Positions 50,370-58,814 of a stretch of 64,000 bases of DNA are shown in pieces. A program made the translations under genes and the position numbers. Position 1 is the first letter of the stretch. Each line of letters starts with the position of its first letter. Origin of the DNA: Streptomyces sp. NBRC 110611 (GTDB lineage: Bacteria > Actinomycetota > Actinomycetes > Streptomycetales > Streptomycetaceae); NCBI RefSeq assembly GCF_001590865.1, contig NZ_BBUY01000009.1:62001-126000 (forward strand). The letters run 5' to 3'. The notes below the pieces were generated by a model. That model saw nothing but the letters and a program-made list of their open reading frames with translations. It was not told where the DNA came from and ran no database searches.

Positions 50370-51598
50370 CGACCCCGCCCCCGTCCACGCCGTCCACCCC
50401 GCCCGCCTCATCCGCCTCCTCGACCGGTCCCGTCGCCCCCCGGAGCCCTCACCTCCTCCACACCGCCGGGGCCCTCCGCGCCCTCCCGCGCCGTAGTGGC
50501 GGGCGGGCCGTCGTCATGACCATGGGGGCACTGCACGAGGGCCACGCCGCCCTGATCCGCGCCGCCCGTCGGCGCGTCGGGCCGCAGGGGCAGGTCGTCG
50601 TCACGGTCTTCGTCAATCCGCTGCAGTTCGGGGCGGGCGAGGACCTGGACCGCTATCCGCGGACCCTGGACGAGGATGTCGAACTGGCCGTCGCGGCGGG
50701 CGCGGACGTGGTGTTCGCGCCGTCCGTCGACGAGGTCTACCCGGGCGGAGAGCCGCAGGTCCGGATCACCGCGGGTCCCATGGGCACGCTCCTGGAGGGC
50801 GCCAGCCGTCCGGGCCACTTCGACGGGGTGCTGACCGTCGTCGCCAAGCTGCTGCACCTGACCGCGCCGGACCTCGCGTTCTTCGGCCAGAAGGACGCCC
50901 AGCAGCTCGCTGTGATCACGCGGATGGCCGCCGACCTGAACTTCCCCGTGGAGATCGTCGGCGTCCCGACGGTACGAGAGGAGGACGGGCTCGCCCTCTC
51001 CAGCCGCAACCGCTACCTGTCCACCCCGGAGCGGCGCACCGCGCTCGCGCTCTCCGCGGCCCTGTTCGCGGCCCGCGACCGGCTCACCGCCGAAGAGGCG
51101 CTGCGCGCCCGCGCCGTCTCCACGGGCCACCCCGCGCAGGACCGCTCCGCGGCACTGGCCGCCCTCGGTGAGGACCGGGCCGCCGCCGACGCCCACGCCG
51201 TCGCCTACGCGGCCGCCGGCCCGCCGCACGGGCCGTCCGTGGCGCGTGCCGCGGCCCGCGCCGTGCTGGAGGACGCTGCCCGGCTCGAACCGCCGCTCGT
51301 GCTCGACTACCTGGCGCTGGTCGATCCGTCGGACTTCACCGAGATCGCGGACTCCTACGAGGGCGAGGCGGTCCTCGCGATCGCCGCCAAGGTCGGCACG
51401 ACCCGTCTCATCGACAACATCCGGCTCACCTTCGTACCGGCCGGCACCGGCACGCAGGTATCACCGGCCGGCACGGACGTATCACCGGCCGCCGATCGCC
51501 GCACTCCACGCAGTACCGATACACCCCACACACCCCACACACCCCGCACTCCCCACACACCACACACTCCCCAAGGCCCCCTTGGAGGGACCCGATGA
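50366..51598 (+). CDS. panC: Pantoate-beta-alanine ligase
   Basis: 410 residues; the core (about 28-365) is a normal PanC with VMTMGALHEGHAALIRAARR, VFVNPLQFGAGEDLDRYPRT, FFGQKDAQQLAVITRMAADL and SSRNRYLSTPERR. It makes pantothenate from pantoate, beta-alanine and ATP. The protein is longer than usual: 27 Pro/Ser/Thr-rich residues in front and about 45 behind, the latter including HTP repeats (DTPHTPHTPRTPHTPHTPQ) encoded by a 9-bp repeat at 51521-51574. It overlaps the genes on both sides (GTGA, ATGA). Confidence 0.95.
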   Translation: MTTPPPSTPSTPPASSASSTGPVAPRSPHLLHTAGALRALPRRSGGRAVVMTMGALHEGHAALIRAARRRVGPQGQVVVTVFVNPLQFGAGEDLDRYPRTLDEDVELAVAAGADVVFAPSVDEVYPGGEPQVRITAGPMGTLLEGASRPGHFDGVLTVVAKLLHLTAPDLAFFGQKDAQQLAVITRMAADLNFPVEIVGVPTVREEDGLALSSRNRYLSTPERRTALALSAALFAARDRLTAEEALRARAVSTGHPAQDRSAALAALGEDRAAADAHAVAYAAAGPPHGPSVARAAARAVLEDAARLEPPLVLDYLALVDPSDFTEIADSYEGEAVLAIAAKVGTTRLIDNIRLTFVPAGTGTQVSPAGTDVSPAADRRTPRSTDTPHTPHTPRTPHTPHTPQGPLGGTR

Positions 51599-53466
51599 CG
51601 GTCACCGGAACAGGCCCCGCCCCCGTACCAGGCACCGGAATACGCCTGACCGCCCCCGCCCCCGGCTGGGCCATCGACGCGGACGTCGTCGTCGTGGGCT
51701 CCGGAGTGGCCGGGCTGACCGCCGCGCTGCGCTGCGCCGAGGCCGGGCGCCGGACGGTCGTCGTCACCAAGGCCCGCCTGGACGACGGCTCCACCCGTTG
51801 GGCGCAGGGCGGAATCGCCGCGGCACTGGGCGACGGCGATTCCCCGGAGCAGCATCTGGCCGACACCCTCGTCGCGGGCGCCGGGCTGTGCGACGAGGCG
51901 GCTGTGCGGACCCTGGTCACCGAGGGCCCGGACGCCGTCCACCGGCTCATCGCGGCCGGTGCGCGCTTCGACACCGCACCGGACAGCGACGAGATGGCGC
52001 TCACCCGTGAGGGCGGCCACCGGCGCCGCCGTATCGTGCACGCCGGCGGCGACGCCACCGGCGCCGAGGTCTCCCGCGCGCTGGTCGACGCGGTCCGCGC
52101 CGCCGGACTGCGCACCATCGAGAACGCCCTCGTCCTCGACCTGCTCACGGACGCCGACGGCCGGACGTCCGGCGTCACCCTGCACGTCATGGGGGAGGGG
52201 CAGCACGACGGCGTCGGCGCCGTCCACGCCCCGGCCGTCGTCCTCGCCACCGGAGGCATGGGGCAGGTCTTCTCCGCGACCAGCAACCCCGCCGTCTCCA
52301 CGGGGGACGGGGTGGCCCTGGCGCTGCGGGCCGGCGCCGAGGTGTCGGACCTCGAATTCGTGCAGTTCCACCCCACGGTCCTGTACCTGGGCCCGGAGGC
52401 GGAGGGCCAGCAGCCGCTGATCTCCGAGGCCGTACGGGGCGAGGGCGCGTACCTCGTGGACGCCGACGGCACGCGTTTCATGGCCGGGCAGCACGAGCTC
52501 GCCGAGCTGGCGCCGCGCGACATCGTCGCCAAGGCGATCATGCGCCGGGCGCACGAACAGGGCGTCGACCACATGTATCTGGACGCCCGGCACTTCGGCG
52601 CCCGGATGTGGGAGACCCGCTTCCCGACCATCCTCGCCGCCTGTCGCAGCCACGGCATCGACCCGGTCACCGAACCGATACCGATCGCCCCGGCCGCCCA
52701 CTACGCCTCCGGAGGCGTCCGCACCGACCTGCACGGCCGCACCACGGTGCCCGGCCTCTACGCGTGCGGCGAGGTCGCCTGCACCGGCGTCCACGGGGCC
52801 AACCGGCTGGCCTCCAACTCCCTCCTGGAGGGCCTGGTCTTCGCCGAGCGGATCGCTTCGGACATCACCGACAACGCCGACACCGCTGTCGATATCGCTG
52901 GTGCCGCCGATGCCGCCGATGCCGCTGGTGTCGCCGGTACCGCCGATGCTCCGGCGGCCCGTACCGCGCTGCCGTTGCTCGCCCCCGAGGCCCGGGGCGA
53001 GGTTCAGCGGATCATGACCACCGGCGCCGGCGTGCTGCGCAGCGCCGACAGCCTCGCCCGGGCCGCCGCAGAGCTGGACCGCATCCATCACGAAGCGACG
53101 GAGGCGGCCGCCGAGAACGTCGAGACCGCCCGCAACACGCCCGGATCCCCCGAGGCCACCTGCAAGGCGCCCGAGCCCGGTGTGGAGGCCTGGGAGGCCA
53201 CCAACCTGCTGTGCGTCGCCCGGGTGCTGGTCGCCGCCGCTCAGCGCCGCGCGGAGACCCGCGGCTGCCATTGGCGCGAGGACCACCCGGACCGGGACGA
53301 TGCCTCCTGGCGCCGCCACTTCCGCATCACCCTGGGGGCGGACCGCGCGCTACGCATCCATACGACGGCGACCGCCGACTTCCCGCCCACTGCCGACTCG
53401 CCGTCCGCCGCCGAGTCCCCGAATACACCCACCGCCGACTTCCCGGATACGGAGCCCACCCCGTGA
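51595..53466 (+). CDS. nadB: L-aspartate oxidase
   Basis: 623 residues. The FAD-binding start ADVVVVGSGVAGLTAALRCA EAG, the substrate region STRWAQGGIAAALG, and HYASGGVRTDLHGRTTVPGL YACGEVACTGVHGANRLASN SLLEGLVF are typical of NadB. It oxidises aspartate to iminoaspartate for NAD synthesis. Between about 425 and 455 is an Ala/Asp repeat (AGAADAADAAGVAGTADAPA), and the end (about 595-623) is a low-complexity Pro/Ser tail. It is coupled to panC by ATGA and to nadC by GTGA. nadA is not in the window. Confidence 0.95.
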   Translation: MTVTGTGPAPVPGTGIRLTAPAPGWAIDADVVVVGSGVAGLTAALRCAEAGRRTVVVTKARLDDGSTRWAQGGIAAALGDGDSPEQHLADTLVAGAGLCDEAAVRTLVTEGPDAVHRLIAAGARFDTAPDSDEMALTREGGHRRRRIVHAGGDATGAEVSRALVDAVRAAGLRTIENALVLDLLTDADGRTSGVTLHVMGEGQHDGVGAVHAPAVVLATGGMGQVFSATSNPAVSTGDGVALALRAGAEVSDLEFVQFHPTVLYLGPEAEGQQPLISEAVRGEGAYLVDADGTRFMAGQHELAELAPRDIVAKAIMRRAHEQGVDHMYLDARHFGARMWETRFPTILAACRSHGIDPVTEPIPIAPAAHYASGGVRTDLHGRTTVPGLYACGEVACTGVHGANRLASNSLLEGLVFAERIASDITDNADTAVDIAGAADAADAAGVAGTADAPAARTALPLLAPEARGEVQRIMTTGAGVLRSADSLARAAAELDRIHHEATEAAAENVETARNTPGSPEATCKAPEPGVEAWEATNLLCVARVLVAAAQRRAETRGCHWREDHPDRDDASWRRHFRITLGADRALRIHTTATADFPPTADSPSAAESPNTPTADFPDTEPTP

Positions 53467-54614
53467 GCAGCACCTCCGACGCCCTTCCCCTCCTCCAGAT
53501 CGGCGGGCCCGCCGGTAGCGCCCCCACCGGTGGCGGCTGCGGCGACGCCTGTGGCTGCGCCGGCGACGACGGCTCGTCCGGGATCGACCCGCTGACCTGC
53601 GGACTCGACCCCGACCTGGCCGCGCTCCTGGTCGCCGCCGGGCTCGACCCCGTACAGGTCGAGGACATCGCGCACCTCGCCGTCGAGGAGGACCTCGACC
53701 AGGGGGTGGACATCACGACCGTGGCCACTATTCCCGCGGACGCGGTCGCCTCCGGCGACTTCACCGCACGTGAGGCCGGTACGGTCGCCGGCCTGCGGAT
53801 CGCCGAGGCGGTGCTCTCCCTCGTCTGCACCGAGGAGTTCGCGGTCGAACGGCACGTCGAGGACGGCGACCGGGTCGCGGCCGGCACCAAGCTGCTGACC
53901 GTCACCACCCGTACCCGAGATCTGCTCACCGCCGAGCGCAGCGCGCTGAACCTCCTCTGCCGGCTGTCGGGTATCGCCACCGCGACCCGGGCCTGGGCGG
54001 ACGTCCTGGAGGGGACCAAGGCCAAGGTCCGCGACACCCGTAAGACGACGCCGGGGCTGCGCGCCCTGGAAAAGTTCGCGGTGCGCTGCGGAGGCGGCGT
54101 CAACCACCGGATGTCGCTGTCCGACGCGGCGCTGATCAAGGACAACCACGTGGTCGCGGCCGGCGGGGTGGCCGCGGCGTTCGCCGCCGTACAGGAGGAG
54201 TTCCCCGGGGTGCCGATCGAGGTGGAGGTCGACCGGCTCGACCAGATCCCGCCGATCCTCGCCCAGGGCGTCGAGCTCATCCTGCTGGACAACTTCACCC
54301 CGGAGCAGACCCGGGAGGCCGTGGAACTGGTCGACGGGCGCGCGATGCTGGAGTCCTCGGGCCGGCTCACCCTGGACAACGCCCGTACGTACGCCGAGAC
54401 CGGCGTCGACTACCTGGCCGTCGGCGCGCTGACGCACTCGTCCCCGATCCTCGACATCGGCCTCGACCTGCGCGAAGACGAGGAAGACCGGGAAGGCGAG
54501 GAAGACCGGGAAGGCGAGGAAGACGCCGGTTCCTCCGCCGTCGTCCCCGACTCTGCCCCTGCCCCCGACCCTGCCCCTGCCGTTGCCCATGCCGATCCGC
54601 GTGAGGGCCGCTGA
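53463..54614 (+). CDS. nadC: Quinolinate phosphoribosyltransferase with Cys-rich N-terminus
   Basis: 383 residues. The QPRTase core is visible as DLDQGVDITTVATIPADAVA, ERSALNLLCRLSGIATATRA W, RDTRKTTPGLRALEKFAVRC GGGVNHR and LIKDNHV. It makes nicotinate mononucleotide from quinolinate and PRPP. Residues 24-33 form a Cys cluster, GGCGDACGCA, with one more Cys at about 46; other Streptomyces NadC proteins have a similar cluster and it could bind metal. The acidic tail has EEDREGEEDREGEED from an 18-bp repeat (about 54480-54525). coaX follows after 5 bp. Confidence 0.94.
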   Translation: MSSTSDALPLLQIGGPAGSAPTGGGCGDACGCAGDDGSSGIDPLTCGLDPDLAALLVAAGLDPVQVEDIAHLAVEEDLDQGVDITTVATIPADAVASGDFTAREAGTVAGLRIAEAVLSLVCTEEFAVERHVEDGDRVAAGTKLLTVTTRTRDLLTAERSALNLLCRLSGIATATRAWADVLEGTKAKVRDTRKTTPGLRALEKFAVRCGGGVNHRMSLSDAALIKDNHVVAAGGVAAAFAAVQEEFPGVPIEVEVDRLDQIPPILAQGVELILLDNFTPEQTREAVELVDGRAMLESSGRLTLDNARTYAETGVDYLAVGALTHSSPILDIGLDLREDEEDREGEEDREGEEDAGSSAVVPDSAPAPDPAPAVAHADPREGR

Positions 54615-54619
54615 CCGCC

Positions 54620-55417
54620 ATGCTGCTGACCATCGACGTAGGAAACACCCACACCGTCCTGGGCCTCTTCGACGGCGATGAGATCGTCGAGCACTGGCGC
54701 ATCTCCACCGACGCCCGCCGCACCGCCGACGAGCTCGCCGTGCTGCTGCAGGGGCTGATGGGAATGCACCCGCTGCTCGGCGACGAGCTGGGCGACGGCA
54801 TCGAGGGCATCTCCATTTGCTCCACCGTGCCCTCCGTCCTGCACGAGCTGCGCGAGGTCACCCGGCGCTACTACGGGGACGTGCCCGCCGTCCTGGTGGA
54901 GCCGGGCGTCAAGACGGGCGTCCCGGTTCTGATGGACAACCCGAAGGAGGTCGGCGCCGACCGGATCATCAACGCCCTGGCGGCGGTCGAGCTCTACGGC
55001 GGCCCGGCGGTGGTCGTCGACTTCGGTACGGCCACGACGTTCGACGCGGTCAGTGCGCGCGGCGAGTACGTGGGCGGTGTGATCGCGCCGGGCATCGAGA
55101 TCTCGGTGGACGCGCTGGGGGTCAAGGGCGCCCAGCTCCGCAAGATCGAACTGGCCCGGCCGCGCAGCGTCATCGGCAAGAACACCGTCGAGGCGATGCA
55201 GTCCGGCATCCTCTACGGCTTCGCCGGGCAGGTCGACGGCGTGGTCCAGCGGATGGCGCGGGAGCTGGCCGAGGAGCCGGAGGAGGTGACCGTGATCGCC
55301 ACCGGCGGGCTGGCCCCGATGGTGCTCGGCGAGTCCTCGGTGATCGATGCGCACGAGCCCTGGCTGACCCTGATCGGGCTGCGGCTGGTGTACGAGCGCA
55401 ACGTCGGCCGGGCGTAG
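54620..55417 (+). CDS. coaX: Type III pantothenate kinase
   Basis: 265 residues. The ASKHA phosphate loop DVGNTHTVLGLFDGD is at 6-20; further signatures are GADRIINALAAVELYGGPAV VVDFGTATTFDAVS and GGVIAPGIEISVDAL. It starts CoA synthesis by phosphorylating pantothenate, the product of panC upstream. It is the last gene of the panC-nadB-nadC-coaX run. A small GC hairpin (GGCCCC-GGGGCC, 55483-55499) follows and may end the operon. Confidence 0.95.
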   Translation: MLLTIDVGNTHTVLGLFDGDEIVEHWRISTDARRTADELAVLLQGLMGMHPLLGDELGDGIEGISICSTVPSVLHELREVTRRYYGDVPAVLVEPGVKTGVPVLMDNPKEVGADRIINALAAVELYGGPAVVVDFGTATTFDAVSARGEYVGGVIAPGIEISVDALGVKGAQLRKIELARPRSVIGKNTVEAMQSGILYGFAGQVDGVVQRMARELAEEPEEVTVIATGGLAPMVLGESSVIDAHEPWLTLIGLRLVYERNVGRA

Positions 55418-55864
55418 CCGACGTCCGGCCTGGGCAACGGATCCCGTAGGGGGTGATCGAACGGATCCCCTAAGGGTCGCGAGGCCCCCCTGCGGGGCCA
55501 CAACCGGCCGGAGCCGGGCGGTATTCCGCCTCTGGGCCGCCGACGAGCTCACACGCGGGGCCGGCGGCGACGAGCTCACACGTGGGCCCGGCGACAACGT
55601 CGGACTCCGGGCCGGAGACGATGCCGGACTCCGGGCCAGGCAACGGGACCAGCACTGGCCGGGCAAGGGGGCCAGGACCGACCGGGCGACAGGACCAGCA
55701 CTGGCCGGGCAACAGGGCCAGGACCGGCCGACAACGAGGCCGGCAACTGCCCGGCCGCGCGACATCCGGAGGCACCGGTCGTGTGCCCCTGTGGTGCGGC
55801 TCGTTGCCGCGCCACCATTCACGAATTAAGCGGCTTTTGTCGGAATAGGTCGTAAAGTCGCTAT
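55418..55864. repeat. Non-coding space filled with degenerate tandem repeats
   Basis: 447 bases. From about 55535 to 55760 the sequence is made of related short blocks: CGACGAGCTCACACG twice, GCCGGACTCCGGGCC type twice, and GGACCAGCACTGGCCGGGCA with variants three to four times. Frames across it give only low-complexity text. A TTGTCGGAATAGG-like AT-richer stretch near 55837-55864 probably holds the promoter of the next gene. Confidence 0.6.
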
Positions 55865-56566
55865 ATGCCAATGCCAAACGGAACCCGCGGCGGCGTCGCC
55901 TTCAGCGCCGAAGAGTTGCGTGTGCTCCGTCGCGCCCTCGCCCACGCCCTCCGGACGACACCCCGCCCCGCCCCGCCAGCAGTCCCCGCCCCGTCGGCCG
56001 TCCCCGGCCCCGAGCGTGCGCGGGACGTCCGGGAACGGGACATCCAGGAACGGGATGTCCAGGAATACGTCCGGCTGGCCGAGGCCGTCGACGAGGCGGT
56101 CCGCGAAGGCGGCCGGCTGCGCGCCTTCCTGCTCGCCGACCTCGCCCGCTATCGCGAAGCCCTGCCCGCTTCGGCCGCCGGCTACCTCGCGCTGCTGACC
56201 GAGGCCCTGGAGGCCGGGCACACCCCCGGACCCGAGGACCTCGCCGCGCTGCGTGCGCTGCCCACCCGGCACGCCGGCCCGGCCGTACGCGAGCGCCACG
56301 GCGCCCTGCTGCGCCACTGCGAGCACCTGGCCGACATCTCCGTGCGGGTACGGCTGCGCGCCCTGCCAGGCGGCCGTTCAGGGGCTCGTGGCGGGCGTGA
56401 ACCGGACCCCGCCCGCGAGCCGGAACCGGAGCGCAAGCCGGACCCCGCGCCCGCGCCCATGCCGCAGCCGAAAGCCCCGCGGCGCGACCGGCCGATCCCC
56501 ACACCCGGCGAGGTCTTCCCGCCCCGCCGCAAGCCCGGTCGGCCCCCCGCGAGCCGCACCGCCTGA
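55865..56566 (+). CDS. Hypothetical protein (Streptomyces)
   Basis: 233 residues, no recognised domain. A helical core lies at about 60-165 (VQEYVRLAEAVDEAVREGGR LRAFLLADLARYREALPASA, HGALLRHCEHLADISVRVRL). Both ends are low complexity: Pro/Ala-rich at 30-50, and from 175 on a Pro/Arg/Glu stretch with REPDPAREPEPERKPDPAPA. ATG 55865 starts within an AT-richer region. The repeat RDVRERDIQERDVQEYV near 50-66 is encoded by a short GGGACATCCAGGAAC-like duplication. Confidence 0.65.
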   Translation: MPMPNGTRGGVAFSAEELRVLRRALAHALRTTPRPAPPAVPAPSAVPGPERARDVRERDIQERDVQEYVRLAEAVDEAVREGGRLRAFLLADLARYREALPASAAGYLALLTEALEAGHTPGPEDLAALRALPTRHAGPAVRERHGALLRHCEHLADISVRVRLRALPGGRSGARGGREPDPAREPEPERKPDPAPAPMPQPKAPRRDRPIPTPGEVFPPRRKPGRPPASRTA

Positions 56567-56627
56567 GGGCTGCGTAGTCTGACGGGGTACGTCCGGATGC
56601 TCACGCCCGCCAGGGAGGCCCTTCGTC

Positions 56628-56810
56628 ATGGATTACGTCGCAGCGCTGCTCCCGCCCGCGGTGATGGCCGTGGCCTTCACCTTTCTGATCGTCACGATCA
56701 TCAAGAGCCAGGGCGGCGCGAACAAGGCCAAGGAGGACGCCGCCGTGGACTCCGCGCTGGCCCGCGCGGAGTCCGCCGGGCAGAACCCCACGGCGGCGCG
56801 CAGCGCCTGA
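56628..56810 (+). CDS. Small single-pass membrane protein
   Basis: 60 residues. One membrane helix (VAALLPPAVMAVAFTFLIVT II) is followed by a charged tail (KSQGGANKAKEDAAVDSALA RAESAGQNP). Short proteins of this type are conserved in Streptomyces, function unknown. ATG 56628 has GGGAGG about 13-14 bases upstream. It lies 61 bp after the preceding hypothetical gene and may share its transcript. Confidence 0.65.
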   Translation: MDYVAALLPPAVMAVAFTFLIVTIIKSQGGANKAKEDAAVDSALARAESAGQNPTAARSA

Positions 56811-57157
56811 ACCACCCGCCGCCCCTCGGGCGGCAACGCGGCGCATGCCTGCACGGCCCGGGACCCCGAGCGCCCCGCGCCGTGCAGGCATGCGCCGCTC
56901 CTTTGGTCCGCTCCACTTCGCTTCAGTTTCAGTCGGGATTCCCTGCCGCTCCCGTTACTGCTGACCGCCGACCGCTGATCACCGATCGCTGATCGGCGAC
57001 CGCTTCCCGCGTATTCGCCCGAGTTCCCGCTCGTCGACGTGGCGATTCGACGCAACTCGACACAACTCGATGCCACTCGAAGCAACTCGGCGCAACGAAT
57101 CGGCGCAAACGCGCGAGAACACCGGACATTTCTGACATCTACGACTATTGTTCTTGT
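56811..57157. promoter_or_regulatory. Promoter region of the BlaI-type gene with 10-bp repeats
   Basis: 347 non-coding bases. First a long inverted repeat around GCGGCGCATGCCTGCACGGC / GCCGTGCAGGCATGCGCCGC (56839-56858 and 56878-56897), a likely terminator of the previous gene. Then GACCGCTGATC-type repeats (56960-57002), and a strict 10-bp array of CGCAACTCGA variants (57051-57090). A -10-like TATTGT at 57146-57151 puts the transcript start on the GTG at 57158. Confidence 0.55.
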
Positions 57158-57718
57158 GTGCCGAGGCCATTGGGTGATCTGGAAGACGCGGTCATGACGC
57201 GGGTCTGGGAGTGGAACCGCCCGGTCACCGTTCGAGAAGTCCTGGAAGATCTGCAGAAGGAACGGTCGATCGCTTACACAACGGTCATGACCGTATTGGA
57301 CAACCTTCATCAGAAGGGCTGGGTGCGCCGCGAAGCGGAAGGCCGCGCCTATCGATATGAGGCGGTCTCCACTCGCGCCGCCTATGCGGCCGCACTCATG
57401 AACGAAGCGTGGTCCGCCAGTGACAACCCCGCGGCTGCGCTGGTGGCCTTCTTCGGCATGATGTCGCCGGAACAGCGCCATGCCCTGCGCGATGCCGTAC
57501 GGATCGTCCAGGCCGACGACGAACGGTCCGAGGAACGATCCGAGGAACGGGCCGTCGAGCGGTCCGAAGAACGGGCCGAAGAACGGGCCGAGGAGCGGTC
57601 CGACGAACGGGGACGTGCCGGAGAAGCCGGAGCGGAAGCGGGCCCGCAAGCGGACCGTGAAGCCGGATCCGCGGAAGGGGACGAACCCGGGACGGGCGCC
57701 AAGGGCAAGGGGCGATAG
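57158..57718 (+). CDS. BlaI/MecI-type transcriptional repressor with SEER-repeat tail
   Basis: 186 residues. The winged helix at 1-75 (LGDLEDAVMTRVWEWNRPVT VREVLEDLQKERSIAYTTVM TVLDNLHQKGWVRREAEGRA YRYEA) and the dimer region to about 118 are normal. The rest is an acidic/basic tail of four-residue repeats (ERSEERSEERAVERSEERAE ERAEERSDER), encoded by a 12-bp repeat at about 57516-57610. No BlaR1-type sensor protease is adjacent. The GTG start lies at the predicted +1, so the mRNA may be leaderless. Confidence 0.88.
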   Translation: MPRPLGDLEDAVMTRVWEWNRPVTVREVLEDLQKERSIAYTTVMTVLDNLHQKGWVRREAEGRAYRYEAVSTRAAYAAALMNEAWSASDNPAAALVAFFGMMSPEQRHALRDAVRIVQADDERSEERSEERAVERSEERAEERAEERSDERGRAGEAGAEAGPQADREAGSAEGDEPGTGAKGKGR

Positions 57719-57727
57719 CGTCCGGGC

Positions 57728-58246
57728 ATGCCTCCCCATTCAAAAGGGCTCACTGTCCGCCGCGCCAGGACCAGTGATGTACCGGCCGTACGCCGGCTCA
57801 TCGACGCCTACTCACGTGACGGGATCCTGCTCGACAAAGCGACCGTCACGCTTTACGAGGACATCCAGGAGTTCTGGGTCGCGGAGCGCGACGAGGACGG
57901 CGAGGTCGTCGGCTGCGGGGCGCTCCATGTCATGTGGGAAGACCTCGCCGAGGTCCGCACCCTGGCCGTGGACCCGCGGCTGAAGGGCTCGGGCGTCGGC
58001 CATCAGGTCCTCGACAAGCTGCTGCGCACCGCGAGCTGGCTCGGAGTGCGGCGCATTTTCTGTCTCACCTTCGAAGTCGACTTCTTCAGCAAGCACGGCT
58101 TCGTGGAGATCGGCGAGGCTCCCGTGGACGGAGATGTCTACAGCGAGCTGCTGCGTTCCTATGACGAGGGTGTTGCGGAGTTCCTCGGCCTCGAACGAGT
58201 GAAGCCCAACACCCTCGGTAACAGCCGGATGCTTCTGCATCTGTGA
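57728..58246 (+). CDS. argA: Amino-acid N-acetyltransferase (short, GNAT-only N-acetylglutamate synthase)
   Basis: 172 residues, one GNAT domain. The acetyl-CoA loop is VDPRLKGSGVGHQVLDKLL (about 80-98). The pattern VRRARTSDVPAVRRLIDAYS, LYEDIQEFWVAERDEDGEVV GCGALHVMWEDLAEVRTLAV and VKPNTLGNSRMLLHL closely matches the actinobacterial ArgA described in mycobacteria, which lacks the kinase-like domain of classic ArgA. It should make N-acetylglutamate, the first step of arginine synthesis. It follows the BlaI-type gene after 9 bp. Confidence 0.85.
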   Translation: MPPHSKGLTVRRARTSDVPAVRRLIDAYSRDGILLDKATVTLYEDIQEFWVAERDEDGEVVGCGALHVMWEDLAEVRTLAVDPRLKGSGVGHQVLDKLLRTASWLGVRRIFCLTFEVDFFSKHGFVEIGEAPVDGDVYSELLRSYDEGVAEFLGLERVKPNTLGNSRMLLHL

Positions 58247-58481
58247 TCTGCATCCGTGATCTGCGCGTGATCTCGCCTGCGATCTGTACCTGTGATGAGT
58301 GTTCTATGTCCGAATCGCTCCCCTATCTCATGGCTGGCGAGCTATCTCAGGCCAGGGAAGTGGCCGGGGAAGCATGCGTTCCCCGGTCTGCGGGCAAGTG
58401 AACCCTACCCAAGGGTTTGTGTTTTTCCCGGAAAAGCGGTTTGCTTTCCGTCGTAATCCGCATTCGATGAAAGGGAAACCC

Positions 58482-58814
58482 GTGGCACAGAAGGTTCAGG
58501 TTCTTCTTGTCGACGACCTCGACGGCGGCGAGGCGGACGAGACGGTGACGTTCGCGCTCGACGGTAAGTCCTACGAGATCGACCTGTCGGACGCCAACGC
58601 CGACAAGCTGCGTGAGTCGCTTGCGGAGTTCGTGAAGGCGGGCCGCAAGACGGGTGGCCGTTCCGGCGGCCGCGGCAAGGCCCGTGCGTCTTCCGCGGGA
58701 AGCCAGGACACCGCGAAGATCCGCGCCTGGGCGAAGGAGAACGGCTACAGCGTCAATGACCGCGGCCGCGTCCCCGCCGACATTCGCGAGGCATTCGAGA
58801 AGGCCAACGGCTGA
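58482..58814 (+). CDS. lsr2: Lsr2 nucleoid-associated silencer
   Basis: 110 residues. The N-terminal oligomerisation part is QKVQVLLVDDLDGGEADETV TFALDGKSYEIDLSD, then a basic linker (AGRKTGGRSGGRGKARAS), and the C-terminal AT-hook-like domain WAKENGYSVNDRGRVPADIR EAF with the RGR motif. Lsr2 binds AT-rich DNA and silences foreign or specialised genes. GTG 58482 has AAGGGA 6 bases upstream. The convergent gene at 58745 overlaps its last 70 bases. Two copies of an 18-bp repeat follow its stop. Confidence 0.95.
   Translation: MAQKVQVLLVDDLDGGEADETVTFALDGKSYEIDLSDANADKLRESLAEFVKAGRKTGGRSGGRGKARASSAGSQDTAKIRAWAKENGYSVNDRGRVPADIREAFEKANG

Noticed and set aside
55582..55848. An 88-residue frame in the repeat region after coaX
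   Set aside because: It consists only of repeat-derived Gly/Pro/Arg text and has no ribosome-binding site.
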